Positions 1-9,896 of a DNA stretch of 64,000 nucleotides are shown here, piece after piece (within the stretch, counting starts at the first letter, position 1; every line of letters begins with the position of its first letter). The notes below the pieces were generated by a model. The model was not told where the DNA came from. It made no database searches and saw only the letters and a list, made by a program, of their open reading frames with translations. Source of the DNA: Tritrichomonas musculus (Eukaryota > Parabasalia > Tritrichomonadida > Tritrichomonadidae); NCBI GenBank assembly GCA_039105265.1, contig JAPFFF010000001.1, forward strand, positions 10,850,001 to 10,914,000, given 5' to 3'. The position numbers were made by a program, and so were the translations under genes.

Positions 1-1
1 A

Positions 2-64
2 GAAGATGAAAATTCTGAAGACGATGATGAAGTTGATGATTATGAAGAAGAAGAAGAAGTTTAA
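2..64 (+). CDS. 3' end of a gene with an acidic C-terminus (partial)
   Basis: The second reading frame is open from the window edge to a TAA and encodes about 20 residues, almost all Asp and Glu (ending DDYEEEEEV). Such acidic tails occur in histone chaperones, nucleolar and ribosome-biogenesis proteins, so no function can be assigned from this piece. A second forward frame is also open here (Lys/Met-rich), but the acidic one looks more like a protein end. The gene converges on the cyclase-like gene on the other strand. Confidence 0.45.
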   Translation, partial: EDENSEDDDEVDDYEEEEEV

Positions 65-424
65 GATTAAAATGAAGAAGACAAATAATATTGGTAAGAA
101 GATGATGCATATTTAGATAGATTTTTTTTATACTCAAGATTGATATGTGATATAAAAAAAAATCCATCTGGAAAATGATTTCCCAAAAATTTTTAGGTAA
201 AATTTATGGGACAAAAAAGCGACATTGTCCAGGGAAGTCCCGAGAAGTCCCAAAAGGCATACCTGCATTATGCTAATTCAAAATTGAAATGCGAATGGTA
301 TCTTTTAATTTTTAGAAACAGAAAAAGCAGAAAGAAGGTATAAATCCTCATAAAATGAAACTGGTCAAAAGAAATAAAATAAATGTCAATTTTATTTTTT
401 TTTTTTAACAAATACAAACATTTT
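65..424. other. Convergent intergenic region
   Basis: AT-rich spacer between the acidic-tail gene (+) and the cyclase-like gene (-). It contains a short direct repeat of GGGAAGTCCC / GAGAAGTCCC near 233-251 and a T-tract near 391-406. Nothing else was recognised. Confidence 0.5.
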
Positions 425-3400
425 TTATTTTGGATTAATGAGATATGTTGTCATAGTTTGCCCACCTCGGATTTCCGTATCACCACGCTCAATGATATGA
501 AAACCAGCTGTGAAAATGAGTTCATAAACTGCTCTTGTTACTTGGACCTGCATTGGAACATCCGTGATTGTCATCTGTGATGCAATCTCCATCACAGATC
601 CGATCACCTGCAGCATTGGCTTCTGATTCTCAATAACACCAGCAACGACGGGTCCTCCAGTGTGAATACCAACGGATAATTTGATATCATATTCTGTCTT
701 TTTAGAGAGATCTTCGACTAAATTTATCATTTTGAGAGCAAACTTAGCTGCTTGTTCGGCATGTCTTTCTGGCTTATTTAAATCGGAAATGAGGCCACCT
801 GCGAACACGTAAGTTGTTCCAAATGAACGAACCTTACAAAGTAAGTCGAAATCTTCGATTTCTTCATCGAATATTTTTAGAAGATCTGAGGCTAGTTGAA
901 GCTTTTCTTGAGATACGTTATCACTTTCTTTGCCAAAGTGGACATCGAGGCAACCAATGGTTGCTGTCTGAACGACGAAGCTGAATCCCTCGTAATCTGT
1001 TTCCATGAAAGAGTTTGCGAGCTTATCTGGAAGTATCTGTAATAAAAGATCGTGAGCGAGTGACTGCTCTTGATTAATCATCTGCTTTCTAACATAAAAA
1101 TGCGTACAATCTTCGAAAATAATGGCCAGTTTCTCGACTTTTGAAACTCCGCCTTCTTCTACTGCACCTTCCGAATTCATCGCAATTACAGTGCAAGAAA
1201 GATGAACTAAACGGCCATCAAAAGTTTTACCTGATATATTCATCGTAAATCTTGGCTTGAATTTGCCTGATATACATTCATTTAGATGGAAAATAAAATC
1301 AGTCCAAGAGCCTTCTAAAATTGAATCATTTTCACTTTTTGAGTTGGACTTTTTGATAGGCCTATCAAAATTCTCAATATTTTCATTTAATAAAGCTAAG
1401 CTAGTATCTGAGCTTGATTCTACATTTGTTATCAAGTCAGGCAATGATTGACCTTTTAGGCTTTGATCATTTAGTGTTTTAACAAAATTCTTGAAAACAT
1501 CATTAATTTGATTCTTAATTGGATTCAAATACAGTTTCAAATTTTGAACTTCGCCTTCTTTATGCTCTTGGTTTTGATCGTTATTGCTATTTTCTTGGTT
1601 TTCATTTTGATTTACATTCTCATTTTCTTCATTTTGATTTTGCTGTGTAACGATGTGAAAGAATGCTGGATTATTTTTGATAATTACAAGATTTTGGTCC
1701 AGAATAACAATTCCTTTTGGATCCATTTCGACAGTGTATTCAACATTTAAGAAAGATGTGTTTGCTTTTTCCATTGTTCTTTTCTCGTTTTCAATCAGCA
1801 TAACTATATTTTGATTCTCGAGTAGGACTTGCGGGCTTATGTAATGATAAAACCGCAAAGAAGCACGAATTGAAAAATGTCTTTCAAGTAGATAAAGAAC
1901 AACCAAAAGATATGCAAATATTTGAGCAGCTATAGAAACAGACATAATTGCAACTTCGTTACTATAATAATCATTGATGTCCATATCGACATATTTTTCA
2001 ACTAAATTGAAATAAATTAACGTACGATTAATATAATTAAATGAACCAAACCAATAAAATAAAGACAAAATTAAGTTATCGCTAAAATTACATGGAGAAG
2101 ATTTGTTCAAATGTTCTGTTAAATAAGATAACGAATAACCAAAAATAACATCAATACTTCTCAAAAGTCCTTCAATTGCAAATTGTTCAAAATATGTAAA
2201 AGAATGTGGAACTTTGTTTGTTACGCTGGGGTTGAAAATATCAGAAAATGTATCAATTTCTACATCGGATGCAAATCGTGGATTAAAATAGGCATCAGCT
2301 CCTGCAATTTCACCCCACATGCCTTCAGAAAAGGAAGCTATGGATAAATAAAGAAGAATGGATGATTGCATCAAGACATAATCACGATTTTCTGTTTCTG
2401 GCAAAAAATTGTCAGGATCAGTGTCCATTTGAGCAACCCGAATCAAGAATCCAATTCCTGATTTCATTTCGGCAAAAGCTGGATATAGTGTGAAAATTTT
2501 CATTGCTATTTTCTGCGTCTTGTCGACAAAATCAAATGAATAATAATACGTTGCTAATGAACAAACAAAAATTGGCAGAAATGTGAAACAAAAAATAATG
2601 ATTTTTTTCAAGTTTTCTGATGACCTAAGCGGAATTAGTTGCGTTAAACGAGAAATTGAATTTGTATCTTCATCATTCTTAGTAGTTCCACTTCCAAATT
2701 CGTTGATAATTGAACGAATTTCTGTATTTGGGAGATACGAAAAACTTACTGCAATCGAATCCGATTGTAGTTGTAATTTAAAAAGAATTAAGACAAAAGG
2801 AAGTGAAACAAAAAGAAGATTCACAACAATTAATAAAACCATCAAATTATTCAAAAAATCTGTATTTTTGCCACTAACTGTTGATGCATAATGAGTTGCA
2901 ATTGTAGACATGTTCGTAAAGGCTCCAAACAATATCATATAATTAATTCCAAGCCTTAAATATTCATCTGATTCATAATATGATTTGGGATCTGTATAAA
3001 GTAGAATCGATTTCGAATCAAGTAGCATTTGATTCAACGTAGATTTAACGGTTAGTAAGTTTTCAAGTTCGTTTATAGTTAATATTTCATTAACAGCTTT
3101 AACATATTCATCATCTTCGTCAAGTTTAATAAGTGTGCTTGAAATTAAAGACATATATTCGCCTGCTGCACTGCTATGACGTGAGATAAAATCAGCTGTA
3201 AAATTGAAGAATGGAACATGATTCGGATATAATGATGGTGCAACTTGCTCCATAAAATCAGGCGGAAGTGAGCATTTATATCCAGGAAAAGAAGAAGGAA
3301 AAACAGTTAAATAAAAACACATTGAATTAATTTCATAGATAGCCTTATTAAGAGTTGTCAAAAAATCTATGGAATTTAATTCATTTCCAAGGAATTTTGA

Positions 3401-5362
3401 AACATATGTTAAGTGATAAACAACATATAAGGCAATGCATAAACAGGTTGTGATTGCTAAAAATAAAATTATAATCCATACTCGACCGAGTTGGGATCTT
3501 GCTGTAGACTGTTGTACACATATTCGACAGTTTCTATCAGATATTGATGATGAGTCATTATCACTTAGTTCATTATCAAATGAATTTTGTAACATTCTAT
3601 TATCATCAGTATCTATTTTATCATTAACATTATCTGTTGTCTCGTAAACCTCAGCTTGTGTGCAAAAAATAGGAAATACTTTCGATGCAATTGTGAAAGA
3701 AGTATCTCCTTTAATAAAACCTTCGGTTCGTAATTTTTGTAATCTTGCTTTGATTGCGTCTTCTTCAATATAATCCTTCTTTATCGTTGATACAAATTTG
3801 ATTTGTTCAAGAAGGACAGCTTCATTATTCGGGTAATCATCGCACATTTTTTGGAGTATATTTTCAATATCTCGCATTCTTTTGTTAACTTTAAATACAT
3901 CATCCCAAAAAGCGTTAGTATTTTTTTGTAGAATATTTTCCCAGAATCGTCTGATGATTCTCTTTAATGTGTCACATTGCATTTGAATTTCTTCTATCTG
4001 ATGTTTAATCCTGGGTGTTAATAAAGTTTGACGAGTTCGTGAAATATGACGAAATTGAAGTAAAAAAGAAGTGTATGATCTCGATCCAGTTTGCTTTGAA
4101 AGAAGCGATGCAACATATGCCATCTGATTATTGCGCCAAGGAAAAATAGCTAAAATACGTCCGTAAAATAAAATTAGGTTGGAATCATCTGGCCATCTAT
4201 GTAGAGCATAAGTGAATGCTTCCATTGAACTGATAAATGGGTGGCATTGGCTGAGCGTAAATCTGACATAGGCAATAAAGATATGAGAATTTTTTATTTT
4301 TTGATTCATCAATTCTTTGGCAGTTTGCGGTGATTCTTCACAGGAATCAAAGAAAGATAAAACTTCAATTGTTAATTTGGTATCTAATAGTCGGAGTCCA
4401 ATATAGATTATAACAAAAAAAGCGATAAATAAAATAAATATTATTTCTGGCTTGATGTGATTGGTTATAATTAAATTTACGCCTTGAATTAATGATACAA
4501 AAGCTGATGTGAATGCTATCGATCCAACAACTACACATATTGATCGTTTTAAAACAGATGAAAAGAAATAAACAACAAAACCACATACAGTTGAAAGTAA
4601 AGACATTATTATTGGTATACAAATTTTCGCCTTGTGATTACCAAAGACAGAAACTAATACAGATAATAGCGCTTGGAAAATCGTATTTGAAATATACGCA
4701 AGTGGTAGAGCTGGGAGCCATTCATGGGTGGGCAAATTTTCAAAAAGGACACGTGGGAAAATGACCGTATAAACTAAAACCAAAAAAACAGCGGTTGCAA
4801 TAGGAGAAATTATAACATCAATTACACTTATCGCTATGTATCGATGCTGGACAAAATTTTGAATAACAAGCGGCAAATTATTAATTAAATGAGGGCATGC
4901 TAAAGGATAAATATATTTAAAAATGATATATGACGTCCAAATTTCAACTGAATCAAGTCTCATGCGCTTTTTATATTTTAGAGACCTTAATATTAAAAAT
5001 ATAAAAGAAAATATAAATATAAAAGATAAAGCAAGCGATACTGCCACACATACATAATTCTTATTTGTTGGGGGGCCGACCCAAAGGGTGCTAAAAATTT
5101 GTAAAATTGATGTAAGAAAATTATTGGTAGGCCAAAGTTCTTGACAATCAATCAAAAAAGATGGAAAAAGGGATTGTATACTGAGAATAACAAAAAATAT
5201 ATTGCCTATTATAGAAGGCACCGAGATTGTGGCGTGAATTTTTGCAAAATATGCGTGAAGCGAGCTTCTTATTTGCGCGTATAAAGGTATATCTAAAATC
5301 GAGGAAAATTCCATATCATGATCTACAAATTCTATTTCATCGACTTCTTCATAATTGTTCAT
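425..5362 (-). CDS. Multi-pass membrane protein with PAS-like and class III nucleotide cyclase-like C-terminus
   Basis: 1645 residues from the first ATG (5362); the reading frame continues upstream only through a TTG. The N-terminal third has many hydrophobic segments (about residues 40-340). More membrane segments lie near 635, 845, 935 and 1147, separated by long soluble loops. A PAS-like stretch (VILDQNLVIIKNN, about 1220) is interrupted by an Asn/Gln/Glu-rich insert. The last 180 residues fit a class III cyclase catalytic domain: CLDVHFG (about 1472), KVRSFGTTY (about 1515), GIHTGGPVVAG, then IGSVMEIASQM (about 1590). Trichomonads are known for large families of such receptor-like cyclases. 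Here the first metal-binding Asp is kept, but the usual second one (GDAY) is GTTY, and the transition-state Asn and Arg of the NxxSR motif are Glu and Gln. It may be catalytically weak, dead, or a dimer partner. Family assignment is firm; activity is uncertain. Confidence 0.85.
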   Translation of the reverse strand: MNNYEEVDEIEFVDHDMEFSSILDIPLYAQIRSSLHAYFAKIHATISVPSIIGNIFFVILSIQSLFPSFLIDCQELWPTNNFLTSILQIFSTLWVGPPTNKNYVCVAVSLALSFIFIFSFIFLILRSLKYKKRMRLDSVEIWTSYIIFKYIYPLACPHLINNLPLVIQNFVQHRYIAISVIDVIISPIATAVFLVLVYTVIFPRVLFENLPTHEWLPALPLAYISNTIFQALLSVLVSVFGNHKAKICIPIIMSLLSTVCGFVVYFFSSVLKRSICVVVGSIAFTSAFVSLIQGVNLIITNHIKPEIIFILFIAFFVIIYIGLRLLDTKLTIEVLSFFDSCEESPQTAKELMNQKIKNSHIFIAYVRFTLSQCHPFISSMEAFTYALHRWPDDSNLILFYGRILAIFPWRNNQMAYVASLLSKQTGSRSYTSFLLQFRHISRTRQTLLTPRIKHQIEEIQMQCDTLKRIIRRFWENILQKNTNAFWDDVFKVNKRMRDIENILQKMCDDYPNNEAVLLEQIKFVSTIKKDYIEEDAIKARLQKLRTEGFIKGDTSFTIASKVFPIFCTQAEVYETTDNVNDKIDTDDNRMLQNSFDNELSDNDSSSISDRNCRICVQQSTARSQLGRVWIIILFLAITTCLCIALYVVYHLTYVSKFLGNELNSIDFLTTLNKAIYEINSMCFYLTVFPSSFPGYKCSLPPDFMEQVAPSLYPNHVPFFNFTADFISRHSSAAGEYMSLISSTLIKLDEDDEYVKAVNEILTINELENLLTVKSTLNQMLLDSKSILLYTDPKSYYESDEYLRLGINYMILFGAFTNMSTIATHYASTVSGKNTDFLNNLMVLLIVVNLLFVSLPFVLILFKLQLQSDSIAVSFSYLPNTEIRSIINEFGSGTTKNDEDTNSISRLTQLIPLRSSENLKKIIIFCFTFLPIFVCSLATYYYSFDFVDKTQKIAMKIFTLYPAFAEMKSGIGFLIRVAQMDTDPDNFLPETENRDYVLMQSSILLYLSIASFSEGMWGEIAGADAYFNPRFASDVEIDTFSDIFNPSVTNKVPHSFTYFEQFAIEGLLRSIDVIFGYSLSYLTEHLNKSSPCNFSDNLILSLFYWFGSFNYINRTLIYFNLVEKYVDMDINDYYSNEVAIMSVSIAAQIFAYLLVVLYLLERHFSIRASLRFYHYISPQVLLENQNIVMLIENEKRTMEKANTSFLNVEYTVEMDPKGIVILDQNLVIIKNNPAFFHIVTQQNQNEENENVNQNENQENSNNDQNQEHKEGEVQNLKLYLNPIKNQINDVFKNFVKTLNDQSLKGQSLPDLITNVESSSDTSLALLNENIENFDRPIKKSNSKSENDSILEGSWTDFIFHLNECISGKFKPRFTMNISGKTFDGRLVHLSCTVIAMNSEGAVEEGGVSKVEKLAIIFEDCTHFYVRKQMINQEQSLAHDLLLQILPDKLANSFMETDYEGFSFVVQTATIGCLDVHFGKESDNVSQEKLQLASDLLKIFDEEIEDFDLLCKVRSFGTTYVFAGGLISDLNKPERHAEQAAKFALKMINLVEDLSKKTEYDIKLSVGIHTGGPVVAGVIENQKPMLQVIGSVMEIASQMTITDVPMQVQVTRAVYELIFTAGFHIIERGDTEIRGGQTMTTYLINPK

Positions 5363-5802
5363 TTTCAATTCCTTCAAGGAATTTGAATTTATTCAAATTT
5401 ATTAAATTTTTTTTATAACGTTTTTTTATTTGAATATCTAGTTTAGACTGGCAAATAAAATTTGTGTAAGCTCTGAGAATTTTCACAAATTTTGAATTAT
5501 CTTAACAAATTTGAGAGTTAAACTTTTTTAGAGGAATCTTCTGAAATATTGAAACTTTTTTAGAGGAATCTTTTTATTTTTTGAAAGGAGATCTAATATA
5601 TTCAAAATTCTAATAACAAATAATAATAAGCATTTGATAATTTATTAAATTGTTATTATATTATTAAATGAAAATAAATATATATGTAATTATTGAATTT
5701 ATCAATACTCTAGCAAGATATAAATATTTGTTATTTTTTCTCTCAATTCAATTTCAAGAAACAAAATTTGTATTAACTCATAGAAATACCCATCCTAATC
5801 TA
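5363..5802. other. Upstream region of the cyclase-like gene
   Basis: AT-rich spacer. A copy of the recurring phrase ACTCATAGAA lies near 5777. No clear initiator matching the trichomonad consensus was found just upstream of the ATG at 5362, and no other gene was recognised. Confidence 0.4.
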
Positions 5803-5983
5803 GTTTCATAAGAGGTATTCACCTTAAGTGACTTAACGGTCATTTTTCTTCTTTAAAATGTATTTTTAATTTTTTGAGCTAAATACAGATTATTTTTATT
5901 TCTTTTTATCATCAAAATAATCTATAAAATGTTTAAATGACGATTTGAATATTAAATTGAAGAAAAAATCATATTTTAGTTAA

Positions 5984-6556
5984 GGACGACCTTTCACCGT
6001 TTATAATTTATTTTATAACGATTAATTTTTGTATTCATTTTCATCGTAAATCATTGAAAATTAAAAAATTAAATAACTCAAGTTAGAAGGGAAAAAAGAA
6101 ACTTGTTTTTGTGTTAATACAAATCAAATAGAATAAATTATTGATATCCGGTTCGAAAAGTAATATTAATACTTGTTATTTATTAAATTTAATCATTTTT
6201 TTATTTTATCTACTAAAATTTCATCTTTTTCTTTAATATATTATGAGTTTGGAACCGGATTATTTTAAATATTCATGTTATTTAATAAATGGTGCATAGA
6301 AAACAAAATTGTTTTTCTTTGAAATTGAGTTATTACATTTTGAAATTCTTAGAAAAAATATAAACGTATTTTGGTTTAATTCACTTTTATTTTTTGAAAT
6401 ATCTCTTTTTCAAAACTGAATAATTAATTATTTATTTTTTATATGCATTATATTCCAATTATTTATTTTTTAATATGAGTTTCACAATAAAATTATGAAA
6501 GATTGAAGAAGAATTAAATGTAACCACAACGATCATTTTTCATAGAAAGGTCGTCC
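5984..6556. mobile_element. TTAA-flanked MITE-like element (GGACGACC ends)
   Basis: GGACGACCTTTC at 5984 is matched by its exact complement ending at 6556, and both ends are flanked by TTAA (5980-5983, 6557-6560). A TTAA duplication is typical of piggyBac and Kolobok-like transposons. It is 573 bp with no coding capacity, and is nested in the AGAGGT-family element. Confidence 0.65.
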
Positions 6557-7129
6557 TTAACAATATAATTATATCATTTTATTTATAACATCGAATATAT
6601 TTTGGATATCTTCATTATTCCAAAGTATTGTCACAATAAATGAAAATTTCTAATTATTTCCTAATTCAGAAACTGCAAAATCTGCATTCTTCATACTTTC
6701 AAACCCAAAAAGCATTTTTAAAGAAAAACAGATGATAACTTCAAAAATTGTCTTTATATGATTCTATATCTTTAATATAATGATTATATTGGCTATGAGA
6801 ATTTATTCCTAGAAGCATTAGTGATTTTATGCGGCCAATTTTTTGGAAAATATGTTTCATTTATTAGACTCAAAAAAAAAAATAAACGTTTTTTAACGTA
6901 CATATAATTACAAAAATATTCAAAATTTTTAATAAAATTAAAGTTGCATTTTGGAACATTTTTCTTTCAATTTTTTTCTACGATATTTTACGGTTTTGAA
7001 TGGCTCATAAACATTGAAAAAAATATTTTTTTTTATAAAATCAGACCACTGCAAGCCAAATAAATTTCTTTTATTTGAAATATAATTGATATTAATATAT
7101 TATTGCTCCAACAATAAATCTATATTTTT

Positions 7130-7954
7130 AATATCTGTTTGATCTTTCTGTTTAATATTGAGATATATATATTTTAAAATTTATGCAAATTTTTTTTCTG
7201 AAAAAGTTGATAATTTCATTCAAAAAATATCTGTTTTATTAAAATGATTTATAATTCGATAATTATGAATACGATTATTATGAAATTATAATAAAGTAAT
7301 TATATCATGTTAATGAATAAGTGTACAAAATATTATAAGAAAATTGGCGCTAGGTTTTTAGAAAAATAACATTTCAAATTGATAGAGTTTTATTGGTTGA
7401 GGACAAATTATTCTGATTAACGATTAATAATTGAATATAATTGCTTTTTTTATAATTCATTAGCAAATTTATAAAAAAAACGCAATGATAATATGGCCAT
7501 ATTAGTTATTTTCGTATTTATTTTATATTTCAACGAAATTTAAATGCCTCTAAAAAAATATCATTATTGATATGAATATATAAAACAATTATGTGTTAAT
7601 TGTTTCAATTCTCATGCATATATATACATTCAATTGCCATCATTTTGTAGCTAATTAAAATAATCATTTATATTGGTTTGAACGAATATTATACAATCAT
7701 TTTAAATAAAGATGTCTTTTACTAAAAACGTAGCGCCAATTTTCTTATAATATTTTGTACACTTATTCATTAACATGATATAATTACTTTATTATAATTT
7801 CATAATAATCGTATTCATAATTATCGAATTATAAATCATTTTAATAAAACAGATATTTTTTGAATGAAATTATCAACTTTTTCAGAAAAAAAATTTGCAT
7901 AAATTTTAAAATATATATATCTCAATATTAAACAGAAAGATCAAACAGATATTA
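7130..7954. repeat. Long inverted repeat inside the AGAGGT-family element
   Basis: About 225 bases (7130-7354) recur almost perfectly as the reverse complement at 7731-7954, with about 376 bases between them. The inner ends read AAATTGGCGCTA and TAGCGCCAATTT. Weaker inverted similarity continues outwards, for example GCAAGCC near 7052 against GGCTTAC near 8059. The near-identity of the inner arms compared with the decayed outer arms suggests recent copying between arms. Confidence 0.75.
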
Positions 7955-8215
7955 AAACTGTAGATTTATGCTTCAATTTAAAAATTATTTTTATTATTAA
8001 TAAAATATGATAAAGTATTTTTCACCCTTCTCACAATTTTGAATGGTTTATATTTTGGCTTACAGTGCTCTATAAAATCGAATTTTCTCAAAAACTAGCG
8101 CATAAATAATTTTGCAATTTTTAATGTATCATTTATTAAATAAATGCGCTTTAATTTTTATATTTTTTTAAAAAAATACAGTTAAAATCCTCAAAGTGAA
8201 TACCTCTGTTTCATA

Positions 8216-8484
8216 AGTTTACAATTCTTTTATTTTTAGATCATGAGATCGCCCCGAAAGCACCTTTTCCTTCTCTTTATTTTCGCTCCTTATTCATTTC
8301 CCCAAAAAAAAAAAAAAAACAAAAAGAAAATCGTATTTTTTCGATCTGGGAAAGTACTTTTCCTCAAAGCAAGGGATTTTATGGGAAGTGATTTCCCCAT
8401 TCAGACCAAACAATACGTAGTAAAGGGGGGCCAAAAGCCTTTGTTATATCAACGGTCGGTTGCGAAATTGAAATAAAAATGAAG
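8216..8484. other. Unassigned GC-richer stretch beside the Rep fossil
   Basis: Directly after the transposon target duplication comes about 270 bases that are visibly less AT-rich than the neighbouring spacer. The forward frame is open over 77 codons from 8243 but resembles nothing recognised. It may be part of the same viral insertion as the Rep fossil; this is inference from position and composition only. Confidence 0.3.
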
Positions 8485-8542
8485 AAAAAATCCATATGTT
8501 GTATATTTCACAGAAATATAGATATTACCATATGGATTTTTT
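8485..8542. other. Stem-loop, possible remnant of a CRESS replication origin
   Basis: AAAAAATCCATATG (8485-8498) pairs with CATATGGATTTTTT (8529-8542) around a 30-base loop. The loop ends in TAGATATTAC, one base longer than the TAGTATTAC nonamer at circovirus-like origins. It lies about 125 bases from the Rep region, which is where such an origin could sit. The loop is longer than usual, so the assignment is tentative. Confidence 0.35.
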
Positions 8543-8666
8543 TTTTTTTTTTTTTTTTTGAATAAAAACGATCATGTTTTGTATTCAAAATTATCAGTCA
8601 ATGGTAACTTTACGCCTAAAATAAAAAGTAAAGAGTAAAAAAGTGAAATTTAAATTTTGTGTTTAT

Positions 8667-9600
8667 TTAAATTTTTAAAATTTTTTTAAAATCGATTCTT
8701 GTAGCTTGAAAAAGACTACCAGATTTAAATTCGATTTCGGAGCATCTACGTTCAATAGCCTCAGCGTCATCGGGATCAAAGATATCTCTAATTTTGAAGT
8801 TAGAAGTAACTATGAATACCCAATTTGCAGGAGAAACTTGGATCTGGGAACCTTTGCATTCACCAATGAAATTATACCTGTCCATCCAAATCTTCATGTA
8901 ATATGCCAAAAATTTTCCGTCACTTGGAAAATCTTCCAAAATTATACACTTGTGTATTAGGGGATTATAACCGTTCCACCATTTACATATTCCTTTTGGA
9001 AATATGAACTCAGGTTCACACTGGCTTCTTGCCCATCTTGATTTACCTACTCCAGGAGCACCCCAGATCCAAAAGTTTTTTTCTGGCAATAAACCGGGCC
9101 AGGTATTGTTACTGATGGCCAAATCAGTAGCCCAATTTTTCAATTGGTTTCTATAAATAACGCTCTCCCTCGGATATTTATTACTGAAATCTTCAACTGA
9201 AAGATTCAAGTAATCGTCCTTCATTTTCTTCCATTTATCATCTCTTTTGATCTTTTCTTCAAGGGATTTGACCTTTTGGCCTATTTCAACAAAATCACCG
9301 CTCTTTGAACAATATTTGTAATTCTGTTCCTCAGTTCCTTTAGATGGCATAAGGTAAGACCATATACAAATTTGTCCTTTAGTACTGTGTGTAAATGTTC
9401 AAGCTTCAGAAATCGTTTTTCTATATGTAAGAAGACCTCTGAAATAGCCTTGTAAATGCGGTGTACCTGTACTTGGAGCGATTTCTTTTCCGTAGATCAT
9501 GTATTTTAGTCTTAACACTTGGAAGATATCGTAAAGCTTATTTTCGATTTCTTGATCATAATTTTATATCGTGAAACACCAGCTGTTTGCACGATAATTG
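8667..9600 (-). other. Endogenous CRESS-DNA virus Rep region (viral fossil)
   Basis: Fossil of a replication-initiator (Rep) gene of circular single-stranded DNA viruses. Parts seen on the minus strand: an N-terminal HUH endonuclease section with a CFT motif and HLQG (motif II), motif III as YCSKSG, and a superfamily 3 helicase section with Walker A GAPGVGKS, a Walker B-like stretch (IILEDFP) and motif C ending in TSN. The helicase part remains open over about 680 bases (8667-9350), while the HUH part is broken; I estimate two or three breaks overall. No capsid gene was recognised. It lies next to an AGAGGT-family transposon and in front of a GT-C-like gene. The open helicase section argues for moderate rather than extreme age. 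Family identity is clear; the exact viral family is not. Confidence 0.85.
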
Positions 9601-9753
9601 TATAAGATAACTTGATTCATTAATAATGAAGTTAAAATCAAAACGAATTTTTTGGGAAATCGTAATTGCCCTCAATCGTAATTGCCCGCACAAAAAAGGT
9701 CAATTTTAGCCTTAAAACCGTTGTCAAATGAAAATGGAATAATGACTTTTTCG

Positions 9754-9791
<38 letters not shown>

Positions 9792-9896
9792 ACTTTTTAT
9801 ATTAACTTTTTGAATGATTTAAAATCACAATCTTCTAATTTATAACATATATATATGAATCAAAAAGATGCATTTTTGTATAATATATATTTATTT
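9601..9896. other. Spacer with T-tract
   Basis: AT-rich spacer containing two near copies of ATCGTAATTGCCC (about 9659-9690) and a T-tract of about 30 bases (9758-9787). It lies between the Rep fossil and the 3' end of the downstream membrane-protein gene. No gene is seen. Confidence 0.45.

Larger units (their letters stand above)
5811..8207. mobile_element. AGAGGT-family transposon copy 1 (8-bp target duplication)
   Basis: The ends are perfect 12-bp inverted repeats, AGAGGTATTCAC at 5811 and its complement ending at 8207. They are flanked by an exact 8-bp direct repeat GTTTCATA (5803-5810 and 8208-8215). The 2397-bp interior has no recognisable transposase. It contains a TTAA-flanked inverted-repeat unit (5984-6556) and a long internal inverted repeat (about 7130-7354 against 7731-7954). 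An 8-bp duplication is known for hAT-type and some MULE-type DNA transposons; the superfamily is inferred. Two more copies with the same ends but different 8-bp repeats occur at 27437 and 47915. Confidence 0.85.

Noticed and set aside
5363-5377. Earlier TTG start for the cyclase-like protein
   Set aside because: A TTG start is not expected in a eukaryotic gene; the first ATG is at 5362. The same reasoning shortens CEP76 (13388) and the ubiquitin-like gene (26112).
6150-6165. tRNA T-arm-like GGTTCGAA
   Set aside because: No D-arm, anticodon arm or acceptor stem around it. No tRNA or rRNA gene was seen anywhere in the window.
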